This document shows positions 54,287 to 63,253 of a stretch of 64,000 bases of DNA, one piece after another. This stretch comes from Tengunoibacter tsumagoiensis (GTDB lineage Bacteria > Chloroflexota > Ktedonobacteria > Ktedonobacterales > Ktedonobacteraceae). The stretch's first letter is position 1; each line of letters starts with the position of its first letter. The translations under genes and the position numbers were made by a program. Below the pieces are notes generated by a model that had not been told where the DNA came from, ran no database searches, and saw nothing but the letters and a program-made list of their open reading frames with translations. The DNA lies in contig NZ_BIFR01000001.1 of NCBI RefSeq assembly GCF_003967535.1, forward strand, positions 3,471,001 through 3,535,000, written 5' to 3'.

Positions 54287-56590
54287 TTACTGTTGGGTTA
54301 ATTGAATTTTGATGTTATCTGCGTTGGTTGGGAGCTGGCTGGTCCCAAAGGGGAGATGGATTGAGACGGAGCTTATGCCAGGTTGAGACTTTAAATAGGC
54401 CTGGGCCGCCGCAACGCTCCCTCCTTTGATGGGATCAATCCAGCGGCTCATCTGCTGCTGACTGAGGGTGTAGATCCAGGTTCCTTTGATGGAGACATTG
54501 AGATAGATGACACCATCCTTTACCTGGGCAACGGTGGGTGCGCTGGTGATCGCTGGTCGGATAAAGACATGGTAATGTTGACCCAGGGTCTGGTCTGCCT
54601 TCTGTTGCAGGATCTGACCGGCCAGCTGTTCTACCAGCGCTCGATTGTAGACGGAGGCGGTCCCGACGATTTTGACGGTGACCTGGACTTGATCACCTGC
54701 ATCGTTGACGGCAAGGCTTGAACTGACCTGAGTGTCAAATGCAGGGGTGCCAGCGATGAGTTCATCCCCGCTCAACTGTTTTTGAATCTGTTGAATGATC
54801 TGCTGTTGAAGCTTGCCAGACTGGGCGTTCTGGACGGCATCCAGGTCGGATTGCTGCACCACATGGGTGCTCTGTGCATCGATTCCGCCAATAAAGGGTA
54901 AAGAATTCTTGACGCTGACCGCATTATTGGCACAGCAGGTTCCATCTAAAGCATGGGCCGCGATATTGCCAATGGCTCCCCCGGCAATTGCCACGACGGC
55001 TGCGGATGCGCTCTGGTGAGGGGCCAGCGTCTGGCCCTGCAAAACGAGAAAATGGACGCCAGTCGCACTTTTAAGGTCTAGATTGGCTGGGATCTGAACG
55101 TCTGCATTGCTTGTATTGGTGAGCTCAATCGTCCCATGCGCCTGAACGGCTGGCGTGGTCTTGATGCCAGTGGCTGGTACAGTGGTGGTACTATCGACCG
55201 CTCCTTTGATCGTATGGGATGGGATGCTGTGGGTCGTGGGATCGGGCATCTTCACCTGCTGAGAAGCGGTGAGCAGATATTTATCCTGAAGATCCTGGCT
55301 CTGTGCGGTAATGTAGACGGTTGCCACAGGCGATGCGCCAATGATGGGGACGCTGGCCGGAAAGATACTGACGCCGAGGGCGCGAGGAACAATTAATAAG
55401 GCCAGTAAAATAGTGGTGACCAATAAGATCAGTAAGAACCAGAGTTGGAACGGCAAACGTCTTTTGCGACGTCTAAGCGTGAGTGGATCTTCGGTGATGC
55501 GGGGCCGCATGCGCATGGTGGTGTTCTCGCCAGTGACTCGCGGGCGCTCTTGCCATTCCTGCACGACCGGCGAAGGGCCTGACTGATTGAGATGACCACT
55601 CTTGCGCACGACGACAGGCATGCTGAGCGGTTTCGCCAGATCCTCTGAGCGCAGAGGATAGGTCTTTCGACTTCCAGGTAGGATGGTGGAGGAACGCATA
55701 GGGGCTGCCGGTTCGATCCGCTCGATCAGGGTCTCGTCGGGCCCCTCCATGGCATCCATAAAGGCGGCTCGGAGGTCGGCTACGCTCTGATAGCGATCTT
55801 CCGCCCGCTTGGCCATGGCGATGCGCACGACATCACCCAGTTCAGGTGGGATCGAGGCATCGTGCTCGCAGGGTGATGGAATGGGATCGTACAGATGCTT
55901 CTGGATGACACGGACATCGTCTGGATCGTTATACGGCAGCTCGCCTGTCAGCATCTGGAAGAGGAGGACTCCAAGCGCGTAGATGTCGGTCAGGGGCGTC
56001 ACAATTCCACGCGTCTGTTCAGGGGCCATATAGTGAGGAGTGCCAGGAACCTGTTCCAGAGGAATGGGCTTCCCTGCTTGCGAAGGATCGTTCTGCCGCA
56101 TGGTCCGCACCAGCCCAAAGTCGGCCAGGTAGACGTAGGGAGCTGCATTACGGCGCAGCTCCAACAGGACATTGGAAGATTTAATATCGCGATGGATCAG
56201 GCCGTTCTCATGAGCATACTCGACGGCATCTAAGAGCTGCTGATACATCGCAGAGACTTCCCCAAGGTCGGGCAGGCTCCGCCGAAGATAGCTGGTCAGC
56301 GTCCCTCCATCGATAAAAGGCATGACGAGATAGAGAATGCCCTGCTCGTCGCCAAATTCGATTAAGGGTAAGATATGCGGATGATGCAGACGCGCAATCG
56401 TTCTGGCTTCGCGCGCAAAACGCCTCCGCATATCTTTATCTTTTGCATAATCGCCTAGAATGACCTTGATCGCAACACGACGATCGAAGGCCGTACGCTG
56501 ACGACCTTCGTAGACCGCACCCATGCCGCCAACTCTGATGCGTCTGATCACATCGTAGTTGCCGAGCTGCTTGCCCTCTAGAGACAGCAT
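54287..56590 (-). CDS. Transmembrane Ser/Thr protein kinase with shared extracytoplasmic module
   Basis: A 767-aa protein. The kinase domain (about 10-270) has VGGMGAVYEGR, Lys42 in VAIKVIL, catalytic HRDIKSSN (Asp133), DFGLVR (155-160) and MAPEQT. About 270-380 is a polar linker and about 380-402 one membrane helix. The outer part (about 410-767) shows GTIELTNTSNADVQIPANL, a Cys-Cys pair in ALDGTCCANNA, VVQQSDLDAVQNA and WIYTLSQQQMSRWI. The same order of elements appears in the next two genes upstream. It phosphorylates proteins in the cytoplasm in response to an outside cue. It lies 34 bases downstream of the middle gene, so the two are co-transcribed. Confidence 0.93.
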   Translation of the reverse strand: MLSLEGKQLGNYDVIRRIRVGGMGAVYEGRQRTAFDRRVAIKVILGDYAKDKDMRRRFAREARTIARLHHPHILPLIEFGDEQGILYLVMPFIDGGTLTSYLRRSLPDLGEVSAMYQQLLDAVEYAHENGLIHRDIKSSNVLLELRRNAAPYVYLADFGLVRTMRQNDPSQAGKPIPLEQVPGTPHYMAPEQTRGIVTPLTDIYALGVLLFQMLTGELPYNDPDDVRVIQKHLYDPIPSPCEHDASIPPELGDVVRIAMAKRAEDRYQSVADLRAAFMDAMEGPDETLIERIEPAAPMRSSTILPGSRKTYPLRSEDLAKPLSMPVVVRKSGHLNQSGPSPVVQEWQERPRVTGENTTMRMRPRITEDPLTLRRRKRRLPFQLWFLLILLVTTILLALLIVPRALGVSIFPASVPIIGASPVATVYITAQSQDLQDKYLLTASQQVKMPDPTTHSIPSHTIKGAVDSTTTVPATGIKTTPAVQAHGTIELTNTSNADVQIPANLDLKSATGVHFLVLQGQTLAPHQSASAAVVAIAGGAIGNIAAHALDGTCCANNAVSVKNSLPFIGGIDAQSTHVVQQSDLDAVQNAQSGKLQQQIIQQIQKQLSGDELIAGTPAFDTQVSSSLAVNDAGDQVQVTVKIVGTASVYNRALVEQLAGQILQQKADQTLGQHYHVFIRPAITSAPTVAQVKDGVIYLNVSIKGTWIYTLSQQQMSRWIDPIKGGSVAAAQAYLKSQPGISSVSIHLPFGTSQLPTNADNIKIQLTQQ

Positions 56591-56624
56591 GCCTGCTTCT
56601 ATCCTTTCAAGCTTTCGCTTACGA

Positions 56625-59177
56625 TCAGCCCTTGGCCCCCGAGATAGACCCGTCAGATTGACTGGCGGGCGTCCCCTGGGCGCTCGCGGTGGAGACGCCG
56701 GTTGGCTGGGAGGTCGGAGTGCCGGAGAGACCCGGCACTTTCTGAATAGAGAGGGTCATCTGCCCCAGGTCGGTTGGTAAGGAGCTACCGTTCATGTCGA
56801 TCTTGGCATCGGCGACCCCTTTGCGAGCTTTGAGCAGGGTTCTGGCGTCGGCGACGCTCTTGCCCGCAATAGCTGCCAGGAGATCATGCTGCTGAGCCTC
56901 GGTAAACTGATAGGACCAGAGCCCTTTGGCATTGATCAACAGAGGGATATTGTCTTTCGTTCCCCCATCTGGCATAGATGCCTGTGTGATGACATTTCCC
57001 TGTAAGACATAGCCTGCACCCAGATCGGTGGTGGCTTTTGTCTTTAAGAGCTGCGTAACCATGTTGAGCGCTCCGGCCTGATCAATCGCAATGGCCGAGC
57101 AGGTCTGCGAGACTGCGATATTGGCGTCGGTGACGTTTGGATCACCCACGACTTTATCGCTCTTTACTAATGGGGTGTCGCAGTGAATATCCCCTACCAG
57201 TTGCTCATTTGATTTGACCTGAGCCTTTACTCCCGCCTGTGCATCGCTCAACAATTTGTCGTTGACGGTCTTCACAAATCCATTGATATCGCTCTGCTGC
57301 AAGAAGGTGTAATTCTGTGGATCTTGCCCTCCGACAAAGGCAGATGGATTGGCAACAAAGATATTACCGCTTACAGAACAGCAAGCGCCATTCAATGATC
57401 CAGCCTGAATATTCCCGCCCGCTCCTGGATTAGCCGCATGTGCAAGTCCAGACGCACTTCCAGGAGGTCCATTTGGTGGATTATTATTGTGTGGAACAGT
57501 TACAGGACTATCCAGGGTTACTACAACACCATTCGCGTTTTTGAACGTGTTACCTGCTCCAACAGTAAAATCGGTTGTGAACGAGGAGTTGGTAAAGACA
57601 AGCGTGCCAGAGGCTCTTACTCCATCGGTCTGTTTCTGTCCTGTCGCTTTGACGTCTTTTTTCTGTTCGGGAGTAGTGAAGGTAATCTGATGGAGGCCAA
57701 TCTCGCGCTGGTCGGCTTTGGGCGTGCCAGTGACGGCATGCAGTTGATAGCTATCCTGTACGACTTTGCTATCGGGTGTGATTGAGACTGTTGCCGGTGA
57801 GGCCACCATCGGCAGGATATTAGCCACCCCTGTGCTCCGCGCCACGTTCTGGAAGGAGTCTGGAGCCGCCAGGGCGTAGGCGATCGTACCAAAGACAAGC
57901 GTCAATAAAAGCAGCAGGATTGCAATTAAGAGGAGGCGTCGACCAGAACGACGTCCACCGCCGCCTCTGGTTGCGGTTCCTCTTGCTGGTGGAGGATTGC
58001 CGATATTGCTATGACTCGCACCACGATTGCTGCGATTGGCTGCGGCTGCGGCTCCTGCTCCCAGAGCCGCTCCACCCAGGATAGCGCCTCCAGCTACGGC
58101 CCCACGCCGATTTGCTCCACGATTGGATAGGCTGCCAGCCTCTAAAGGCACCGCGGCTGGAATTGCACCGCTCTGCTGATCTGGATTGAGCTTGAGAGTG
58201 GCGCGCCCACGTTTGTTTGAGGGCAATTGGATAATATCTGGTGCATCTTCTTCTTCAAACTCATCGTCCTCTACCTCAGGATCAATTGGAGGTGGCCCTC
58301 CCGCAGACGCCCGTTGTGGTAGAGGTTGAATGCTTCTGGTGGGCTCTTCCTCATCGTAGTCCTCAAAGGGTGTTGCCGGTGGAGGAAGCTGATCAAAGTC
58401 ATCGTCGTGGTCAATCTCGAGCGGCGGCTGGCTCTGTGCCCCATGGGAGCGCAGGGCTTCATCGGCAAGTGCACCTCCTGCCAGTCCAGCTGCGGCACCA
58501 GCTGCCGCGCCTGCGCCAAAGTTTCCACTACGGCGCGATTGCAGTTGCGCTGGTCGGGCCGGTGGATCGAGATCCTCGTCGTCCTCCTCAAAGGTCTGCT
58601 GCTGCCAGCGCGATTGCATTGGCTGAGCAGGCAATGATTGTGAGACACGTGGCGTTTTCGGTGGAATGACAGCCAGTGGTTGCGTTCCTGCACCGCCAAC
58701 GATGGGAGGCTGAGGAGTATCGGAGAACTCATGCTCAGCCATTGCAGCACCTGCTGCTCCACGAGCTTTTTGTCCAAAGGGCCAGAACCCCTTTTTGGGC
58801 TCGGCATCGGCCAGGCGCTCATCCTCTTGAATCGAGCCTGCAAAACTGTCAAGAGAGGAGAAGACCTGGAAGCGGCGCTGACGCGCATAGTCGGCGGGGC
58901 CGGTGCCGCTGGTTCGTGGGATCACAAACACAATCTCGGCCTGCAATTTCCGACGCAGGCTCTTGAGGTCATCAAAATCTTGTGGACGTTGAAAAGCCTT
59001 GTTCTGACTGGGCAAAACCACCGCCACCTGCTGACGACCAAGTTTCTCTTGCGTTAAAATAGCCGCCAGGACACTTTTTCGGTCATCGCTAGGAGCAACC
59101 TCAATAATACCTATTTTTGCTCCGCGGGGGTCGGTCTTCCCAAATCCCGGCAGTTCCGTGCCATTACCCTGTCTCAT
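56625..59177 (-). CDS. Kinase-less paralogue with the same extracytoplasmic module
   Basis: 850 aa from ATG 59177, with GAGGAA before it. Residues about 15-125 are a small alpha/beta-like domain (IGIIEVAPSDDRKSVLAAIL, AEIVFVIP), not a kinase. About 130-410 is a low-complexity region rich in Ala/Gly/Pro/Asp. About 413-440 is one membrane helix. The outer part repeats the neighbour's layout: GTLVFTNSSFTTDF, a Cys-Cys pair in LNGACCSVSGN, GGQDPQNYTFLQQSDINGF and WSYQFTEAQQHDLL. Chloroflexi proteins of this type are, from memory, labelled baseplate J-like. It lies between two kinases and may be their substrate, ligand-binding partner or scaffold. Confidence 0.8.
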   Translation of the reverse strand: MRQGNGTELPGFGKTDPRGAKIGIIEVAPSDDRKSVLAAILTQEKLGRQQVAVVLPSQNKAFQRPQDFDDLKSLRRKLQAEIVFVIPRTSGTGPADYARQRRFQVFSSLDSFAGSIQEDERLADAEPKKGFWPFGQKARGAAGAAMAEHEFSDTPQPPIVGGAGTQPLAVIPPKTPRVSQSLPAQPMQSRWQQQTFEEDDEDLDPPARPAQLQSRRSGNFGAGAAAGAAAGLAGGALADEALRSHGAQSQPPLEIDHDDDFDQLPPPATPFEDYDEEEPTRSIQPLPQRASAGGPPPIDPEVEDDEFEEEDAPDIIQLPSNKRGRATLKLNPDQQSGAIPAAVPLEAGSLSNRGANRRGAVAGGAILGGAALGAGAAAAANRSNRGASHSNIGNPPPARGTATRGGGGRRSGRRLLLIAILLLLLTLVFGTIAYALAAPDSFQNVARSTGVANILPMVASPATVSITPDSKVVQDSYQLHAVTGTPKADQREIGLHQITFTTPEQKKDVKATGQKQTDGVRASGTLVFTNSSFTTDFTVGAGNTFKNANGVVVTLDSPVTVPHNNNPPNGPPGSASGLAHAANPGAGGNIQAGSLNGACCSVSGNIFVANPSAFVGGQDPQNYTFLQQSDINGFVKTVNDKLLSDAQAGVKAQVKSNEQLVGDIHCDTPLVKSDKVVGDPNVTDANIAVSQTCSAIAIDQAGALNMVTQLLKTKATTDLGAGYVLQGNVITQASMPDGGTKDNIPLLINAKGLWSYQFTEAQQHDLLAAIAGKSVADARTLLKARKGVADAKIDMNGSSLPTDLGQMTLSIQKVPGLSGTPTSQPTGVSTASAQGTPASQSDGSISGAKG

Positions 59178-59403
59178 CGTCGCGTTCCTCAAATCCCTAA
59201 GCAAAATCTTTTTAAAGCGTCGATCGTCGCCTATGGGGATTATTTTACACTATACGGTCGAATTCTAAAAGATCCAAAAGAGCAAATAATAAATAATTGC
59301 TATAGATTATAAGCTTTTGCATCCAAAACACGATGCACTTTTTACCCGAAGATCAATCTTGTCATCCAAAAAGAAGCTAACTATCGCGATCAGGCTCAGA
59401 TAA

Positions 59404-59443
59404 GGGTGAGATCATTTCCCATTGGAATGAACGTATCTCACCC
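59404..59443 (-). terminator. Hairpin downstream of the left-hand kinase gene
   Basis: The perfect 9-base arms GGGTGAGAT and ATCTCACCC surround a 22-base loop, placed downstream of the minus-strand kinase gene that ends at 59553. A short palindrome GTATAC-ATG-GTATAC lies nearby at about 59510-59524. Confidence 0.45.
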
Positions 59444-59552
59444 CTCTCTTTTGCCCTTTGCACCTATCCAATCAGCATCATAGCGAAAATCCGTTCGGAT
59501 CTCACCAAGTATACATGGTATACGCATCACCCGACAAAGTTCGTCTCGCTTG

Positions 59553-62237
59553 CTAGGACTGTTGGTTACCTATGACGAATCTGATCTGCCCGGGATCGCT
59601 GGGAAGGGTTGCGCCAGCACCATCAATGCGTACGCTCGCGATCCCCATCTGTTGCCCCAGCAGTTGACGCGCCTGGGCAGGCGTTTTGCCTGCCAGCTCC
59701 TTCTGTAAGCTCTGTTTCAGCGCGGCGTCGATCTGATAGACCCAGACTCCCCTGGCCTGGACCTGCAATTGAATGCTTTGCGCATTGCTGCTGCTGACCG
59801 AGACCTGTGTCGTCACAGCTCCCACAAGCGCATAGCCGATCCCCACCTGCTGTTGAGCCGTCTGCTTCAACAGCGTTGTTGCCATCTGCTGAGCCGCTGC
59901 TGCATCATAGACCTGCCCCGTACAGGTCTCTGTCACCGTCAACTGGACCGATGGCACATTCACGCCTGTATCACCAACCTGCTGATCGGTCTGGTCGCTG
60001 GTCTTGCACTGTGGATCGCCAGCCAGTTGCTCGCCAGCCACCAGCTTGCCACGCAGAGCCGTCTGAGCCTGCGTCGTCAGATCCTTCACCAGACCCTGCT
60101 CCACCGCCGTCACATCCCCCTGCTGCACAAACTGATAATCCTTCGGATCTTGACCTCCGGTGAATGGAGATGTATTTTTGACAAAGACAGAGTTGTCTGT
60201 ATTACAACAAATTTGACTTATATCAAGTGCGATGATGTTACCTTTTATTCCTGAACTTAGAGAATGGGCTGGAACGCTTACAAATCCAGTATTAGGAGGA
60301 TTTCCTTGAGGAATCTTTGCATCGGTATCATTTGTAACTTGTACTCCATCTTTTCCAATAAAGATCGTACCAGCTGGTACAGTTTGAATATTTGTAAAAG
60401 ATCCATTTAAAAAAGTCAAAGTCCCCTTCGCAGCCACGCCGGGGGTCTGTTTATGGCCGCTGGCTTTGATAGTCTGGGGTTGGGAGCTGCTACTGGCGGT
60501 GAGGGTGCGACCGGCAAGCTGATTTTTTTGGGGATTGGGATTGGCCTGTGCTGTCAGGAGATAGCTCTGCTGGATGGTCTGGCTGGCGGGGGTAAGCGTG
60601 ATCGTGGTCTGTGGACTCCCACCAGGAAGCACGCGACTGAGCTGTCCACGCAGATCAGGCGTCAGAAAGGCCAGGATGCCAGCGCCGATGATAAAAGTGA
60701 AGAGAGCGATACTGGCTCCAACGATCAGCCAGGAAGGGGCTCGCCTGGATGGCGCTGGCAGCGGGGTTGCAGGCGACTTACGCGACCAATCGATACCTGA
60801 CCATTCCGGTGCCAACCGGGAGACTGGCTGGAGATTTGAACGTGGAATGGGGAGCCAGCGGGGTGCTCCACGGCGATAGACATTGTTCCGTTTCTTCTCC
60901 TCTACTTCAGAAAGCGTCGTGAAGGGTTGATTGGAGCCACTCTGAAGCTGTTCGCCATTGGGAATACTCGCTTTCTCTGTGCGCGGCTCGGGTCGGCGAG
61001 GAATAACCGCAGCCGAGACCGATGCATCTGCCCGCGAGGCGCGACGAGGCACAGAAGATTGTTTCTGCGAATCCGCTCGCTCATGTGGCCCACGCAGCCC
61101 GGAAGATTCGACATGGGCAGACGACTGAAGCGAACGCTCACTATCTGGAGCTGGAACTCCCTGAGACACAGACTGAAGACCACTCTGAGGAGCTGGAGCG
61201 CCCTGAGACGCAGACTGAAGGCCACTCTGAGAGACTGAAGTTCCCGTTGACAAAAAGGGGCGAGGCTGCTTGCCTGTGGGAAAAGATAACGGAACCTGAT
61301 CAAAAACGGTGGGCGAGGTCACGGTCCGATAATCCAGACGGGGTCGGCGCTGAGTCGTGCCAGGCTCCTGTTCGCGTGGAATGGCGGCGCGTACAGCCTG
61401 CCAGAACAGAGCTGCATCGGGATAGCGGAGGGCTGGATCTTCAGCCAGAGCCGTAAAAATAACTGCATCGAGTGCAGGCGGCAAAGCTGGCTCCAGACTA
61501 CTGGGAGCTGGTGGAAGGGGTTGAGAGCCCCGGCGGCGCAGATCCTGAACACTCCGTCGAAAGGGAAACTGACCGGTACAGAGCTGATAGAGAATCACAC
61601 CCAGAGCAAAAATATCGCTGGCTGGCTCAGACTTTCCGAGAAGCTGTTCGGGAGCCATATAAGGAAGCGTCCCTGCGCCAGCAAACGTATGATGTGTGGC
61701 CTCAACATCCACTGCCAGACCAAAATCGCTCAGCACCACCTGCTCCGAATCATCGGGTAGAATCCGGAACAGAATATTCATCGGCTTCAGATCGCGATGG
61801 ATAATCCCTTGCGCATGGGCATACGAGACCGCGCTACAGAGCTGCTCAAAGATCGTCAGAGTCTCCGCAAGAGGAAACGGAGCATTGGGCGTCATCCGTT
61901 TATGGAGATCGGCCCCCTGAGCAAACTCCATCACAATATACGGCACAATCGAGCCATGACCGGCATCCAGCAGTTCCAACCGAACATCGCCATAGATGCG
62001 CAGAATATTGGGGTGACGCCACTGCGCCACCTGGGCCGCCTCCTTCATAAAGCGGTCAAGCGTCTTCTGATCGAGTTCGCCAGCTTTAATCACCTTCACA
62101 GCCACCTCACATTCCTCTCGCTCATCCCAGGCCAGACAGACATCAGCCATCCCGCCACTGCCCAGAACACCATCTAACCGATAACGCATCCCTAACCGCT
62201 CAATCGCTCGTCCATACCGCCATAATTTCATGCCCAC
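59553..62237 (-). CDS. Transmembrane Ser/Thr protein kinase with shared extracytoplasmic module
   Basis: An 894-aa protein. The kinase domain (about 20-280) has LGSGGMADVCLA, Lys48 in VAVKVIK, HRDLKPMN (Asp149), DFGLAV (171-176) and MAPEQLL. About 290-495 is a Ser/Gln/Pro-rich linker with a short repeat (LQSVSQGVPAP-like). About 500-525 is the membrane helix. The outer part repeats GTLTFLNGSFTNIQ, a Cys-Cys pair in ISQICCNTDN, GGQDPKDYQFVQQGDV and WVYQIDAALKQSL. It is a signalling kinase whose outer part resembles that of its two neighbours. A 375-bp gap separates it from the middle gene, so it may have its own promoter. Confidence 0.94.
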   Translation of the reverse strand: MGMKLWRYGRAIERLGMRYRLDGVLGSGGMADVCLAWDEREECEVAVKVIKAGELDQKTLDRFMKEAAQVAQWRHPNILRIYGDVRLELLDAGHGSIVPYIVMEFAQGADLHKRMTPNAPFPLAETLTIFEQLCSAVSYAHAQGIIHRDLKPMNILFRILPDDSEQVVLSDFGLAVDVEATHHTFAGAGTLPYMAPEQLLGKSEPASDIFALGVILYQLCTGQFPFRRSVQDLRRRGSQPLPPAPSSLEPALPPALDAVIFTALAEDPALRYPDAALFWQAVRAAIPREQEPGTTQRRPRLDYRTVTSPTVFDQVPLSFPTGKQPRPFLSTGTSVSQSGLQSASQGAPAPQSGLQSVSQGVPAPDSERSLQSSAHVESSGLRGPHERADSQKQSSVPRRASRADASVSAAVIPRRPEPRTEKASIPNGEQLQSGSNQPFTTLSEVEEKKRNNVYRRGAPRWLPIPRSNLQPVSRLAPEWSGIDWSRKSPATPLPAPSRRAPSWLIVGASIALFTFIIGAGILAFLTPDLRGQLSRVLPGGSPQTTITLTPASQTIQQSYLLTAQANPNPQKNQLAGRTLTASSSSQPQTIKASGHKQTPGVAAKGTLTFLNGSFTNIQTVPAGTIFIGKDGVQVTNDTDAKIPQGNPPNTGFVSVPAHSLSSGIKGNIIALDISQICCNTDNSVFVKNTSPFTGGQDPKDYQFVQQGDVTAVEQGLVKDLTTQAQTALRGKLVAGEQLAGDPQCKTSDQTDQQVGDTGVNVPSVQLTVTETCTGQVYDAAAAQQMATTLLKQTAQQQVGIGYALVGAVTTQVSVSSSNAQSIQLQVQARGVWVYQIDAALKQSLQKELAGKTPAQARQLLGQQMGIASVRIDGAGATLPSDPGQIRFVIGNQQS

Positions 62238-62685
62238 CTCTTCTTAAGCAAGTACAAGATCAAAAAAGGTCAGACCTTTTTCGCATTTTTCGCCCCGGAG
62301 AGAGTCTATAGAATAGCTATGCAATACAATAGATAGTATACTCGACAAAAGTGATTATTGCATTTCCCCTCGAAAAAGGCAAGCAAAAGTAGGGCCATTC
62401 CCGCAAAGAACATACCAAAAATCAGCAATGCCAATATGCAAAAGTAGCAATACTTAAAAATAGCAATACACCTCTGGATCCCTGCCGTTCAAGGTGACAG
62501 GAGGGAGCCATCAGGGAGATCGCATCTCCCCATCCCGTCCCGTCCCGTCCCGTCAACCTCCACCATACCAACCCCCCTGGAAACAATGCCCAGAGAAGCT
62601 CACAACGTGAAGCAGGGAGAGAGGAAAGACAGGAACAGATGCCATGGAGGAGCTTCCTGAGTGAAGCAGAGCGAGAGGAAAGAGA
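62238..62685. other. Intergenic region with partial palindromic-repeat sequence
   Basis: It presumably contains the kinase promoter (62240-62480). From about 62560 the sequence resembles the right half of the 47-kb repeats (GAAGCTCACAAC, GAGGAAAGACAGG, GGAAAGAGAC), diverged. A short repeat of GTCCC occurs at 62534-62552. Confidence 0.4.
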
Positions 62686-62686
62686 C

Positions 62687-62963
62687 AGGGCTTTTCAATT
62701 CTAGGTTGGCCCTCTGGTGGCCAAAGAGGTTCTCGCATTGGAAAGAGCTCAAAGAAAAAGAAAATACTGCATCAGGTAATTTTTCGGGCGTGACTGCGGT
62801 CTGGCCCGTGTCATCAGCCACACTGAAGTGATTCCGTGACTCACTCAATTCATTGTCCCCCCGGACAGGGACCAGACCGCAGTCGCGTCCGCTGAGCGTG
62901 CCCACCCGCCTCTTACCTCCTTCCTGGCTCATAGCCTCTTCTGCAAGAACTGAAAAGCCCTGG
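62687..62963. mobile_element. MITE-like element, copy 2 (277 bp)
   Basis: Inverted ends AGGGCTTTTCAATTCT and AGAACTGAAAAGCCCT (plus GG) as in copy 1, and a 9-bp duplication GAAAGAGAC (62678-62686 and 62964-62972). It contains an extra inner inverted repeat, GACTGCGGTCTGG/CCAGACCGCAGTC, that copy 1 lacks. It is inserted into a member of the palindromic repeat family, whose GGAAAGAGAC forms the target. Confidence 0.85.
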
Positions 62964-63022
62964 GAAAGAGACACCTTCCTTGATATTTCATAATATATGT
63001 TTTCGTGCAAAATATAGCATGA

Positions 63023-63150
63023 CAAGTAGGGAAGGTAGCTTGTCTCCTTCCACAATCGTGAAGCTCCGCTTTGTGAGCCCCTCCATAGCCTCATAGAAAA
63101 CAATGCCATGATGGGGCTCACCTCATGGAGATCGAGAACGTGGAGAAACC
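63023..63150. repeat. Palindromic element, copy 8 (right half altered)
   Basis: Left end CAAGTAGGGAAGGTAGCTTG and centre GTGAGCCCCTCCATAGC/GATGGGGCTCACCTCATGG; the right terminus is missing. Confidence 0.7.
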
Positions 63151-63253
63151 GCGACCCATCTGATATACTTTTCTCAGCGTTATAAATAAGAGACGCGATA
63201 CGCTTCTTTTGCAGCTCGGGCAGGAGAGAAATGCACTGGGAGGTTGTAGGCAA

